Positions 1 through 12,342 of a stretch of 64,000 nucleotides of DNA are shown here, in pieces. A program made the position numbers and the translations under genes. Under the pieces are notes generated by a model. It had not been told where the DNA came from and made no database searches. It saw only the letters and a list, made by a program, of their open reading frames with translations. Every line of letters starts with the position of its first letter. The stretch's first letter is position 1. This DNA comes from Sinonovacula constricta (taxonomy: Eukaryota; Mollusca; Bivalvia; Cardiida; Solecurtidae): positions 19,920,115 to 19,984,114 of the forward strand of contig CM017564.1 of NCBI GenBank assembly GCA_007844125.1. The letters run 5' to 3'.

Positions 1-344
1 CTAACATGATGTCTACATTCATCTTTCACTATAATTTACCGAATTAAAAAATAATAAAGTCGAGCCAAATAACTGTTGTTGTGGCCAGTTTTCTGTGTCA
101 TGTACGTCCTGTTTTGTACTGTACTGTACATAATACGCTGTTTCACGGAGTTCGTATATTTACATTTTTCGTAAAATAAGGAAATATTAGTTAATTAAAG
201 CCTCCTTTATATAATTAAATGTAACGTTTCAATTTATCGATTCAAATTTAATGTTTATCAAAAAAAACCAAAAACAATTGTCGACTTTTTGCTCATTTTT
301 GCAACAAGTGCAGATGGTGAGAGTGGGGATTGGGGAGTTACTTA

Positions 345-560
345 ATTTTTAAAAATAGCTATCTCTGCAGCGTGGCTCAGATAGGAAATGCCTGTTTACA
401 ATGAGGAATGGGTATTTATGTTTCACTGTTCACACTGATCTACGGCATCAATGAGCTGATTTTTGCAAGACCTTTTCAGGTAACAATGACTTATGTGAAA
501 AGTTATTTGAGAAAACATATTTTGGTCCAAAACTGTCGGATACCACCATTAAAATTGCAA
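345..560 (+). mobile_element. Interspersed repeat family C (GCGTGGCTCAGATAGG), copy 1
   Basis: Carries the family marker AGCGTGGCTCAGATAGGAAA, then CATCAATGA and CCTTTTCAGGTAACAATGAC, then AAACTGTCGGATACCACC. Other copies: 19420-19740 (-), 20115-20460 (+), 27945-28140 (+), 30405-30670 (+), 36915-37205 (-), 46355-46700 (+), with fragments at 8745-8850 (-) and 37380-37410. About 300-350 bp, non-coding; class unknown (short nonautonomous element). Confidence 0.7.
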
Positions 561-561
561 A

Positions 562-592
<31 letters not shown>
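556..592. repeat. Poly-C tract
   Basis: About 30 consecutive C at the end of the family C repeat. Confidence 0.95.
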
Positions 593-593
<1 letters not shown>

Positions 594-729
594 CGTATTT
601 GACCCGCCAGCCTAAAGACGACGTTGTCTTTTGAGAGCAGCATGTTCCTTTACAATCATGTAATCGACTATTATATCTTATTTTGTTATTCATTTTGGTT
701 CATAACTAACACAGAAGAATGTCAATTTG

Positions 730-926
730 ACTCTCCTTAGCCCCTCACCGCGTGGGTTCGAGTCCCGTTCGAGGCGAGAACTGTCAAGTGGGGAGATTTT
801 CCAGCTTACCTAAGGTGCGCAGGTGGTTCTACCAAGACGTAAGTCTGGGGTCTTCCTCCACCAATATTAGCTGAACGTTGCCAGTATCACCATAATTGTG
901 TCGGTGCGAAATAACAAAAACAAAGC
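730..926 (+). mobile_element. tRNA-derived SINE family B, copy 1 (5' truncated)
   Basis: Starts inside the tRNA-like head (CACCGCGTGGGTTCGAGTCC contains a box B) and continues GGTGCGCAGGTGGTTCTACC, GTCTGGGGTCTTCCTCCACC, then CATAATTGTGTCGGTGCGAA. Full-length inverted copies (47583-47806, 26035-26287) show a Leu/Ser tRNA-like start, CCGTGGCCGAGT.GTTAGAG. Confidence 0.8.
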
Positions 927-1650
927 ATACAAACAATTTGATTATCTATTACAAGGTCAGTTTAATCTAATATGACCATTTATGGATTTAATATGGTAAA
1001 TAATCAAGACACGATGACTAGAAATAAGTATCAAAAGTCAATTAAATTTTTATCTAGTCATTTGTACAGTGCGTGCAAACGATAAATAAATAATTCCAAT
1101 TATTTTATTTAAAATCGACTTTGCTATGCACGAGACCTTAATTTTAAACTTCTATAGATTAAAATCTTTTCAATTATTTAAATGATATTATAAATCATCG
1201 TTTTGACAATACGTCATTAAGGTATAATATTATAAAAGCAGCGCCATGACAATTGAGTGTTAAATTATCAGTCTTGATGGAAATATTCGACTGCGATTAA
1301 TTTCTGACCTGTTATGCACCAACTGAATAATAAAGCAATCTACGAAATGTTTTTGTGTCTGGGTTTTTGTTCATTGTGTTTCCGATGAATGTCGTTTGAA
1401 AAGGAAAAAAAATGATCAATGCATGTTGCGGTGAGTTTTAAAGCCGTGAGACAAAAATTTAGCAACTTGATTTATTTAATTTATTATTAATTATCTATAG
1501 CGACTTGGTCCCTGTTGATGATATTTGCAAAGTTGATCTAAGAAAGGGCAGTTTTTGTTAAACCAAATTAAGTTATGAATTAAAAAAACACAAAAAAAAC
1601 AAACAAATTCGTCTTTGCAATTGATGTCTATTGTTGCGTCTTTGTAAATT
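927..1650. other. AT-rich intergenic DNA
   Basis: No ORF, repeat or RNA gene seen. Confidence 0.6.
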
Positions 1651-1654
1651 TAAC

Positions 1655-2125
1655 CTGCTCAGCAAGATCTAAGATCTCAGCACGATCTTAAGATCTCAGC
1701 AAGATCATAAGATTCAGCAAGATCTAAATATAGATCTCAGTATTATCTTAAAATTGTATCAACAAGATCTAAAGATCTTAGCAAGATCTAAAATTCGATC
1801 CCAGCAATATCTAAATGTCTATCTCAGCAAGATCTGACGGTCTATCGCAGCAAGATTTAACTGTCTTTCTCAGCAAGATCTAAAGATAGATCTAAACAAG
1901 ATCTAAAGATAGATTCAGCAAGTTCTAAAGATAGATTAAACAAGATCTAAAGATCTTAACAAGATATAAAGTTCTACATTAGCCAGATCTAAAGGTATAT
2001 CTCAGCAAGATCTAACGGTCTATCTCAGCAAAATCTAAGGCTAGATTTTAGCAAGATCTAAAGATAGTTTCAGCAAGATCTCAAAAACTTAGCAAGATCT
2101 AAAGATCTCAGCAATATCTAAAGTA
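1655..2125. repeat. Degenerate AGATCT-rich tandem array
   Basis: About 470 bp of imperfect units such as CAGCAAGATCTAAAGATAGA with 19-30 bp spacing. Rich in the palindrome AGATCT. Confidence 0.9.
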
Positions 2126-2525
2126 TATAAATATGGTGTTTAATACTTATACGTCCAGTACAATAGATGTCGCAGTAGGAGAAAACATAGAAAATGGGGC
2201 TAACATAATTACAATGTACACGTTTGATTAAAATAAATTAAATAATATTAAACTTCTCACTGATGAACTATATACCTTCTAAATAAGTAATAGTAAACGT
2301 AATATATTTAAATGTACGTCTAAATGTTAATGTACTGTGTACAAGCCAAACATAAACATTTTATTATTTTCTATTGTGAAATACCGTTCTTCCATCAATT
2401 TCGTACATTATTCTGTATATAAACCACAACAATACATTCTCATCTTGATCAAATTGATTCAAGTGGTATCAACAGGAATGCTAAAAAGACCATTCACAAC
2501 TGAATGGATATAAATGCACAGTAAA

Positions 2526-2700
2526 TTAAAGCTTTTATCGGGGCAGTGAAAGTGCCAATTTTATTATCAAATTACAACACCCTCCACGATTACACGGCCC
2601 TCCACCAATTGTGTTCCCGTGAGCACGTTAGCAGTGTTTGCGATGCAGTTATATACTTCAACACAACCCTCAGCCTGCGTCATATTTACGGGTAACAAAC
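2526..2700. other. Segmental duplication block A, copy 1
   Basis: GCAGTGAAAGTGCCAATTTT and GAGCACGTTAGCAGTGTTTG are matched at 26465-26635 (GCAATGAAAGTGCCAATTTT, GAGCACGTTAGAAGTGTTTG). Non-coding. Confidence 0.65.
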
Positions 2701-2990
2701 CAATGCTAATTTTATCTTAGTTACTTACCATGACATGCAAAGGTCAATCCGCATGCAAGCAACAAGCGGTGCTGATACTGATTGCCGACAGGAGAGTATT
2801 TTGTTTTTGACATATCCCATAGTTCTCAAACAAACCCTGTTGTTTGAGAATATTGTTTTCATTGAAATTGTCTGATTAAGACGGACCTAATACATGGTCC
2901 AGAGGAGGAATAAAAAGGGGTACCAGGAGCTGTACGCCTGTTATGTTTGGCTCTGTAGGATTGTCCCATACATACTTTGTAATCCGAAAG

Positions 2991-3382
2991 CAGGGGCGGA
3001 TCCAGAGCGTATTGGTGGTGGTGGTGGTGGGAGGGGGGGGGGAGGTGAATAAAAATCCATTCAACTTTATCGCAATAAATACTAGATATTTATGCATAGT
3101 TATGGACTTTAATTTCGACCTAAGCAGTCAACAGACAAAATCTACTTTAAAAAAGCTTAGGTTTTTGTTTTGTTTTTTAAAACTTAAAAGTATGTTTTCA
3201 CAGGGGTTTTTTTTAGGTTTTTTAAAACTTAAATGTATATGTTTTTTCACAGAGTTTTTTTTTTTTATAGTTTTTTTTTTTTTTAATTAAATGTATATGT
3301 TTTTTACAGTTTTTACCTGGTTGTTGTGTGTGTCGGACGTGGGTGGTGGGGGTATCCCCCACCCACACCCGATCCACCCCTG
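2991..3382. mobile_element. hAT-like nonautonomous DNA element
   Basis: 392 bp. Ends CAGGGGCGGATC and GATCCACCCCTG are inverted repeats (11 of 12), typical of hAT termini. Flanks TCCGAAAG (2983-2990) and TCAGAAAG (3383-3390) form an 8-bp target-site duplication with one mismatch. The interior is a GGT-rich tract, poly-T tracts and no coding capacity. Confidence 0.8.
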
Positions 3383-3479
3383 TCAGAAAGTTCTTCGTGT
3401 CAGCAGGAATAAAAATTATTTTTTTGAGGAAGAATAATCATGACAAAAAAAAAGAAAGTGTTATTTTTTCTTTGTGGCT

Positions 3480-4470
<991 letters not shown>

Positions 4471-4675
4471 TAGCGATCATAAATAGTTCCTCTAAGTATC
4501 AGTGTGGATTGTTCAACCTAATTTGTCAACAAGCACGATCATTTTCATGTTTATATTTAATATTACGTTTGATACAAGTGTTGTATTTTAGAAGGACAGG
4601 AAAAGAATTTATCTCCTATTTGTAATAACTACGAATTAGCCACGCCATCGGCACAGACAACTGTTTATTTCATAC

Positions 4676-4812
4676 ACCCAAGTGTAGTTTCTAAGCACAG
4701 GGACCGTAACCAAAGCTTGAGGAAGTCTTCCAACTGCCTTGTGGTTCGCCAGTGGTTCTACCCAGATAATTGTTTGAGATCGTCCTCCATCATTAATAGC
4801 TGGACGTTATAG
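4676..4812 (+). mobile_element. SINE family B copy leading into the 36-bp minisatellite
   Basis: GAGGAAGTCTTCCAACTGCC, GCCAGTGGTTCTACCCAGAT, GTCCTCCATCATTAATAGCT, then AGCTGGACGTTATAGACCA: the last part of the SINE body merges directly into the first unit of the tandem array. Confidence 0.7.
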
Positions 4813-5140
4813 ACCACAACTGCGCCATAGCTGGACGCCGCATTATAGACCACAACTGCGTCATAGCTGGACGCCGCATTATAGACCACAACTGCGTCAT
4901 AGCTGTCGCCGCATTATAGACCACAACTGCGTCATAGCTGTCGCCGCATTATAGACCACAACTGCGTCATAGCTGTCGCCGCATTATAGACCACAACTGC
5001 GTCATAGCTGGACGCCGTATTATAGACCACAACTGCGTCATAGCTGTCGCCGCATTATAGACCACAGCTGCGTCAAATCTTGACGCCGCATTATAGACCA
5101 TAACTGCGTCATAGCTGGACGCCGAATTATAGACCACAGC
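4800..5140. repeat. 36-bp minisatellite, first block
   Basis: About nine units of AGCTGGACGCCGCATTATAG plus ACCACAACTGCGTCAT. Several units are 35 bp (AGCTGTCGCCGC start), which shifts reading frame. Continuous with the SINE B copy at its left edge. Confidence 0.95.
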
Positions 5141-5412
5141 TGATGTATAGTCTATAAATGGATCATTTAAGGATGATATGCTAAATTCATATTCAGAATT
5201 AAATTTATTTCTCAATGTCAATTGAAGCTTTACTTAGCAAATTACAGAAGAAAATAACATTAATTTAATTTGGATTTAAAACATTTAATTCTACTTAAAT
5301 ACTAAAGTGCACGTATATACACATGTCTAAGGGTTACCTCTTTAGAGCAACTACCTCTCTTAAGCAACCAAATTCTCTCCTTCCGTTTGATGTTGCTTAA
5401 GAGAGGGAGCAC
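5141..5412. other. Unique spacer with a 15-bp perfect inverted repeat
   Basis: 272 bp of non-repetitive AT-rich DNA separating the two minisatellite blocks. CCTCTCTTAAGCAAC (5354-5368) and GTTGCTTAAGAGAGG (5392-5406) form a perfect stem with a 23-nt loop, ending a few bases before the second array. Confidence 0.8.
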
Positions 5413-7455
5413 TGTTTAGACCACAACTGCGTCATAGCTGGACGCCGCATTATAGACCACAACTGCGTCATAGCTGGACGCCGCATTATAGACCACAACT
5501 GCGTCATAGCTGGACGCCGCATTACAGACCACAACTGCGTCATAGAGCGACGCCGCATTACAGACCACAACTGCGTCATAGCTGGACGCCGCGTTATAGA
5601 CCACAACTGCGTCATAGCTGGACGCCGCGTTATAGACCACAACTGCGTCATAGCTGGACGCCGCGTTATAGACCACAGCTGCGTCATATCTGGACGCCGT
5701 ATTATAGACCACAACTGCGTCATAGCTGGACGCCGCATTATAGACCACAACTGCGTCATAGCTGGACGCCGTATTATAGACCACAACTGTGTCATAGCTG
5801 GGAGCCGCATTATAGACCACAACTGCTTCATAGGTGGACGCCGCGTTATAGACCACAGCTGCGTCATATCTGGACGCCGCATTATAGACCACAACTGCGT
5901 CATAGCTGGACGCCGCATTATAGACCACAACTGCTTCATAGCTGGACGTCTCATTAAAGACCACAACTGCGTCATAGCTGGACGCCGCATTATAGACCAC
6001 AACTGCCTGCGTCATAGCTGGACGCCGCATTATAGACCACAACTGCGTCATAGCTGGACGCCGCATTATAGACCATAACTGCGTCATAGCTGGACGCCGC
6101 ATTATAGACCACAACTGCGTCATAGCTGGACGCCGCATTATAGACCACAACTGCGTCATAGCTGGACGCCGCGTTATAGACCACAACTGCGTCATAGCTG
6201 GACGCCGCGTTATAGACCACAACTGCGTCATAGCTGGACGCCGCATTATAGACCACAACTGCGTCATAGCTGGACGCCGCGTTATAGACCACAACTGCGT
6301 CATAGCTGGACGCCGCATTATAGACCACAACTGCGTCATAGCTGGACGCCGCATTATAGACCACAACTGCGTCATAGCTGGACGCCGCATAATAGACCAC
6401 AACTGCGTCATAGCTGGACGCCGCGTTATAGACCACAACTTCGTCATAGCTGGACGCCGCGTTATAGACCACAACTGCGTCATAGCTGGACGCCGCGTTA
6501 TAGACCACAACTTCGTCATAGCTGGACGCCGCATTATAGACCACAACTTCGACATAGCTGGACGCCGCGTTATAGACCACAACTGCGTCATAGCTGGACA
6601 CCGCATCATAGACCACAACTGCGTCATAGCTGGACGCCGCATTATAGACCACAAGTGCGTCATAGCTGGACGCCGCATTATAGACCACAACTGCGTCATA
6701 GCTGGACGCCGCATTATAGACCACAACTGCGTCATAGCTGGACGCCGCATTATAGACCACAGCTGCGTCATAGCTGGACGCCGCATTATAGACCACAAGT
6801 GCGTCATAGCTGGACGCCGCGTTATAGACCACAACTGCGTCATAGCTGGACGCCGCATTATAGACCACAACTGCTTCATAGGTGGACGCCGCGTTATAGA
6901 CCACAGCTGCGTCATAGCTGGACATCGCATTATAGACCACAACCGCGTCATAGCTGGACGCCGCATTATAGACCACAACTGCGTCATAGCTGGACGCCGC
7001 ATTATAGACCACAACTGCGTCATAGCTGTCGCCGCATTATAGACCACAACTGCGTCATAGCTGTCGCCGCATTATAGACCACAACTGCGTCATAGCTGGA
7101 CGCCGCATTATAGACCACAAATGCTTCATAGCTGGAAGCCGCATTATAGACCACAACTGCGTCATAACTGGACGCCGCATTACAGACCACAACTGCGTCA
7201 TAGCTGGACGCCTCATTACAGACCACAACTGCTTCATAGCTGGACACCTCATTATAGACAACAACTGCGTCATAACTGGACGCCGCATTACAGACCACAA
7301 CTGCGTCATAGCTGGACGCCGCATTATAGACCACAACTGCGTCATAGCTGGACGCCGCATTATAGACCACAACTTCGTCATAGCTGGACGCCGCATTATA
7401 GACCAAAACTGCGTCATAGCTGGACGCCGCATTATAGACCACAACTGCGTCATGG
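5413..7455. repeat. 36-bp minisatellite, second block (about 57 units)
   Basis: Because 36 is a multiple of three and the unit lacks stops in several frames, it creates ORFs up to 543 codons on the minus strand (period SSYDAVVVYNAA or MTQLWSIMRRPA) and 140 codons on the plus strand (RHSWTPHYRPQL). ORF frame changes fall at 35-bp units or small indels. I treat these as repeat products, not genes, since no flanking gene structure is seen. Confidence 0.95.
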
Positions 7456-7599
7456 TAAAGATCGGAAAATGAAAATAAACCTTACTTTAATGCAGTTTAT
7501 TTGACAAGATAAAATGTTAATGTTTGACAAAAAGTTAATTAGGCACAGTGTTGTGATAGTATACACGGTAAAATTACAAGTAACTCATATAAGAATTGT

Positions 7600-8110
7600 T
7601 GTTCTATGATTTAATCTTTACGCTGGGTCTGCATTTTACCATCATCAACAACATAATCAGGAAGAACAAAAAGCAACATCAGCAACAAATAGAATCGTAT
7701 ATTTGCAGCGTTTCCAGGTCTTAATAAATTTAACGAAGCTATCTTTCACACTAGCAAACGATGTTTTCAGCAATAAATCGATCCATTAGCGATTATCTAT
7801 ATGAAACGTATATTTATTAAGTTCTGTTTACGCTATATTTGCTGATCGTGCAAACATTTATCTTAGCTGTTTATTTAGACGTAGAACATACATTTACATT
7901 ATACATAAGATTGTCATAAAACCCAGCCGTTTACAATAAACACGTGTGCAACAAATGCGTGTGTGTCTTGGTCGGACTTCAATGAAATCTTTAACTTGTT
8001 CAATAAATCTTTTGTCTGGCCAATTTTAAGGCGGCGTCATGTCGTTCATGAGACGGATTTAACAGGGCCAGCAGACGAATAAGAATTGAAAACGTAGTCA
8101 CAAAAATCCG
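7600..8110. other. Segmental duplication block C, copy 1
   Basis: Aligns along about 450 bp with 21400-21770 and 28925-29400: shared features include CATCATCAACAACA, TTGCAGCG, a TTTAGACG...CATTTACATTATACAT segment and GGCGGCGTC / GGCGGTACC. Non-coding. Confidence 0.6.
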
Positions 8111-8211
8111 CCACTTTTTGTCCCCAAAAGGATGTCCCCCAACCATGTTTAAGTGCTCTAAGTAGCCGAATTACATTCAATAATATCCGTTGTTACAAAT
8201 ACTGATTATTG

Positions 8212-8510
8212 TTTGTTTATTGGGTTTATCGTCCCACCAACAGTATTTCAGTTATCTGGAGACGGTGTCCACTTGAAGCAGATATAGTGCTGCTTTCACT
8301 GTGTATAGCATGCCGTGAACACCTGGCATGATACCACACCCAGTCACATTATCCTGACACCGGGCAAACCAGTCGAGGAAATACCCTTATATTTGCTTAA
8401 GCGTTAGCAAGGGAGCTATACCACTACCATTTTTAACGACTTTGGTATGTCGAACCTGGGGCCTCCCGTACCTGGAACCGACGCTCTACAGATTGCGCTA
8501 CCAGGTCCGG
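8212..8510 (-). mobile_element. tRNA-derived SINE family A, copy 1
   Basis: Reverse orientation copy of a roughly 300-bp SINE. The head has box A-like TAGCGCAATC.GTAGAGC and (in other copies) box B-like GGTTCGATCC; the tail reads GGTGGGACGATAAACCCAAT with an AAAC-rich end. Target-site duplication TACTGATTATTG / TACTGATAATTG at 8200-8211 and 8512-8523. Possibly related to molluscan V-SINEs such as RUDI, which I cannot verify. Confidence 0.85.
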
Positions 8511-8964
8511 TTACTGATAATTGCCTCTTAGTAATATTTAAGGTGATGTCCAACAGTTTGGGCAGATTTTCTTTCATCAACATGAATAAATAAATTATTG
8601 TTACTTGAAAAGATCTCGAGAAATGATGTTAATTGATAAACTACGTCAACAGGTCAAAGGTGAAGCATGACACCCCCCTCGACATTACACAAATGTACAT
8701 AAACCCTCTCCGAACTACATGTACACTGCACAGATAGCTTTTTCTAAACTATGAAAACCACGTGATCATTTACTATTTAGATTACGTTATAACATGATCC
8801 GGGTAATTTGTTCTGACGTCGGTATCAATTTTTAGCGGAAATCCTGGTCTTTTTTTGTTGTGGGTTGTCGCACGCTACACCTTCCAGAGTTATGAGAAAG
8901 TTGACTTTTGAAAGCACGAATGTTTGACCCCTGTATGACCTTGACTTTTCGCAGTCAGTCATCA

Positions 8965-9050
8965 TGCCTGAGAAGAACAGAACAGAACAGAACAGTATTT
9001 TATTAGTTTCAACGTGTACATAGTACATAGTTGCAAGATGATTACAATGA
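8965..9050 (-). mobile_element. Retroelement 3' tail with AGAAC pentanucleotides
   Basis: AACAGAACAGAACAGAACAG followed by TATTTTATTAGTTTCAACG. A plus-strand tail of similar design (AATAAAGTTTATGTTCTGTT then CTGTTCTG) lies at 19060-19112, and a TATTG-repeat tail at 19360-19380. Likely 3' ends of truncated LINEs. Confidence 0.4.
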
Positions 9051-9089
9051 ATAGTGCTGTCACTGATCATCTAGTTGTTTAAAGTCACA

Positions 9090-9100
9090 AACACACACAC

Positions 9101-9144
<44 letters not shown>

Positions 9145-9250
9145 GCACACACACACGCACACACACACACACACGCACACACACACGCACACACACACAC
9201 ACACACACACGCACACACACGCACACGCACACGCACACACACACACACAC

Positions 9251-9284
<34 letters not shown>

Positions 9285-9298
9285 GCACACACACACAC

Positions 9299-9362
<64 letters not shown>

Positions 9363-9390
9363 GCACACACACACACACACACACACACTG
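9090..9390. repeat. (CA)n array punctuated by CG
   Basis: About 300 bp of CACACA with frequent single ACGC steps. All overlapping ORFs (Cys/Val or Thr/His) are repeat artefacts. Confidence 0.97.
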
Positions 9391-9399
9391 AGAAGTAGT

Positions 9400-9990
9400 A
9401 ACACGTTTACAGAAACAAATAGGCCCTACATTTGTCAAAGAAGTCTAGACGCGTCAAGTGCGTCCAGGATTGCTTCTAATGGTAACATACGTATTGTTGT
9501 ATGTTTAAATTAGAAATTACACAATATAATCACTTGAACTTCTAATTTAAACGTATAGCAATATACAATGCCTTGCAGAAATATCATGCAGTGTCTAGAT
9601 GAGAGAAGAAAATATCGGATCGATCTGCTATTAGAACGAGTGTTCCACTCGCTATGTATTTTATACCAAAATTGTAATAAAGGAAGCCCTACGCTTAACA
9701 ATTTACACAACCTCTTAGAAATGGTAGCTGTGCCTTTTATTTCGTGTTGAAAAGGCTAGGCAATTGTTATTTCCATTCTATCTTTTGATGCCATTATTTT
9801 TTGTTAAAATCGGTTGTGTGACTCAGATGTAACTTTGTATATTTGTCGATGATGCGGTTTTATCATTTTTTGCACACCTTTATTATCCTACATGGTTAAA
9901 CTGAGACCTCCCCAACAGCGCTTTTCAGTGCTTTGATTATTTATATTTTTGAAACGTATGAAGCTTTACAGCGTATCATTTCACGACATG
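9400..9990. other. Intergenic DNA
   Basis: Two short ORFs overlap on opposite strands at 9510-9750; neither looks like protein. A short inverted repeat, AAATTAGAAATTACACAATA against ACTTGAACTTCTAATTTAAA, is present near 9505-9550. Confidence 0.5.
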
Positions 9991-10002
9991 CTTTGTCGAC
10001 CA

Positions 10003-10962
10003 GGGGCGTGCCTGCCGTTACGCACTTACGCACGTGCGTACAGTGGCTTCCAGAAATTGAAAAAATAAAAACGCCAAAAAGTGAATAAAACTCGTCGCCT
10101 AACCCGGGTTAGGCTCTACCTGTAAGATCTAGTGGTTTTCATCATTTCATCATTCAAATAAATATTATAATTTAAGATATTGTACAAGTTCTTCTGTTAT
10201 CAATGAGGTATTTTGGTCTTCTGCTGTAAAACAGTTCTGTGCACTGAGACAGGGATCCGTCACAATGAGGAGAAATCTGTTTTGTGCGGTTGCTTTCCCT
10301 GTGTTTGTTGTAGCCATTAAAATGGCGTCAACCTCAGTCTGTAGCGATGATCACGATGTTCCCTACTGTGACGTGTTTTCTGACGATCGCCCCTTGAACA
10401 TGTTGTTGACGTGTTTGCCCGCAGAAAGGAGAGGCGGCTAGCGTTAGATTTTATTGCGTATAATTACGCGTTCGCCTTTGACCTGCATGTATTCATTATT
10501 GAATCTTGACAGTGTTTTTAAAATTTCGCATCCATGAGTGCGTATATATATGTTCATACGTTTGAAACTTTTTTCATCGCTGTTCATTCTAAACATGTCT
10601 ATTGTTCTGATTATGTAACTACCATTAATTTTGATATTTGATCACGGTTTAATTACAAATGTCTAACTTACACCCATCTTTTTCTTGTTTGACTATATAC
10701 ATATATAGTCTTAATTTTACTACTATTACTTGTTTTCAGGAAAGAAAATGTTTTGTATACATCATGAAGCGTTATAAAGACACCTGAAAAAGTATGACGT
10801 ATTTTCTATTTCAAATGATAGTTATTGGCAATTTTTTTATGTTTAAAAACGCCCCAGAATGCACCTACGGCGTTATGTAGTAAAATAAAATTTCCGGGGG
10901 AGCATGCACCCGGACCCCCCTAGCAGGAGTGCGTATAGACAAAAGTTGTCTAGGCACGCCCC
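10003..10962. mobile_element. DNA transposon remnant, about 960 bp
   Basis: Terminal GGGGCGTGCC and GGCACGCCCC flanked by perfect 9-bp copies of TGTCGACCA (9994-10002 and 10963-10971). If bounded hAT-style by CAGGGGCG the duplication would be shorter, so exact ends are uncertain. The interior (CCGGGGGAGCATGCACCCGG near the right end) has no long ORF, so it is nonautonomous or decayed. Confidence 0.75.
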
Positions 10963-10971
10963 TGTCGACCA

Positions 10972-11353
10972 TTTGAGGTAGTGTTCAAGTGTTATAAAAT
11001 AAAGTAGAAGTTTATGCAAAAAAGTATGTCCAAATTCCCCAAATTGTTTGCAATTTATAATTACATGTATACATTTGATAAAGGCAGAGAGCTGGATACC
11101 GTCTTGAAGGCAAAGTTCCCATTTCTCCTTACCAAGTGGAAAGCTTCAAATGACATTTGAATTACTCACTCGATCTAACATTAATATTTTTAATATATTT
11201 TAATAAATTTGTAGAAAATGAAAGCATGTCCTAGAATATTTCTTAGCTGACAATCTGGAGTATTACTTTAGATTATAACTATGTCTTAGGTTTTGCTATA
11301 TTAATATATTAACATTTCTCAAACGCGCTGTACATCACAGTTTTTTTCACACA

Positions 11354-11385
<32 letters not shown>

Positions 11386-12342
11386 TCTTGATTCTCCCAT
11401 CTCTCATTCCCACTCTCTCTCCCATCTCTCTTCACATCTCTCACTCTTTTATTTCTCTCATAAATCTCTCCTCTTTCACTCCTCCCAGCTCTCTCTCTCT
11501 CTCTCTCTCTTACTTCCATCTCTTTTCTCCCTCTCCTTTACTCTTTCACTTCTCCCACAACCACTCTTGCCTTTCTCTCATCTATCTCTCCCATATCTTT
11601 CCTCCCTTCTTTCACTTTCACTTTTTTTTATCTTCTCCCGCCTCTTTCTTTCTTTCTGGAGTCTTACTTTAGATTTTTACTATGTCTAAGTTTTCGCTAT
11701 ATTAATATACTAACATTACTGGAACGGGCTGTAATTCACAGTTTCTCCCATCTCCAACTTCCCTCTAAACCTATGTGTTTCCTCACAACCGGAACATAGA
11801 TTTTTGTTCAGTTCTGTTCTTCAATAACCTAAATGATTAACGATAGTAGGCGACGGAAGATTTAATTAGAAGATTGCACACACTGCAGAAATTGTTAATA
11901 CATATATTTCTTCCGAAGACGGATTTTTTTATGCAAACAATCACAAGTTATTACAAGTTGTCAAAACATGAATGTTCAAAATGTAAAAATGCATGTTTAT
12001 ACCCACTCGGTGTCATAAAACCATTGTTTATATTAATAGAAAAACATATAATAGTAAAATAGACAATATGCCAAATATAAGGAACACACTCCCGTAGATG
12101 TTATTACACAGTGTCATATCCTATATGCTTTCAACTTTGTCGACAAATGTATGTATTGTATCAACCGTATAGCTGTTTACATCGCTTAAAAATACTCCAA
12201 AAGTGTTTTAATGGTTAAACTTTCGTCAGTTTAAACACATTCCAATAGCTTATATATACAAGTTTACATTATTTCCTGTAATACACGAACACAAACATCA
12301 CGAAATAATCCATACACTGGAAAAGTATCTCTAAAACAATTT
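10972..12342. other. Intergenic DNA downstream of paralogue 1
   Basis: AT-rich apart from the CT-rich tract. The last 60 bp before the paralogue stop (TCCATACACTGGAAAAGTAT) match the equivalent place after paralogue 2 (TTCATACACTGGTATTAG), so a short 3' UTR stretch is conserved. Confidence 0.5.
11341..11665. repeat. CT-rich low-complexity tract
   Basis: Polypyrimidine sequence built from TCTCTC and CTCCC runs. Flanked by near-repeats (GGTTTTGCTATATTAATATA at 11290 and GTTTTCGCTATATTAATATA at 11690), suggesting local duplication. Confidence 0.9.

Noticed and set aside
5416..7047. 543-codon minus-strand ORF with 12-residue repeats, a possible repetitive structural protein
   Set aside because: Fully explained by a stop-free 36-bp tandem unit; two other frames are also open, frames switch at 35-bp units, and there is no promoter, signal peptide or flanking exon.
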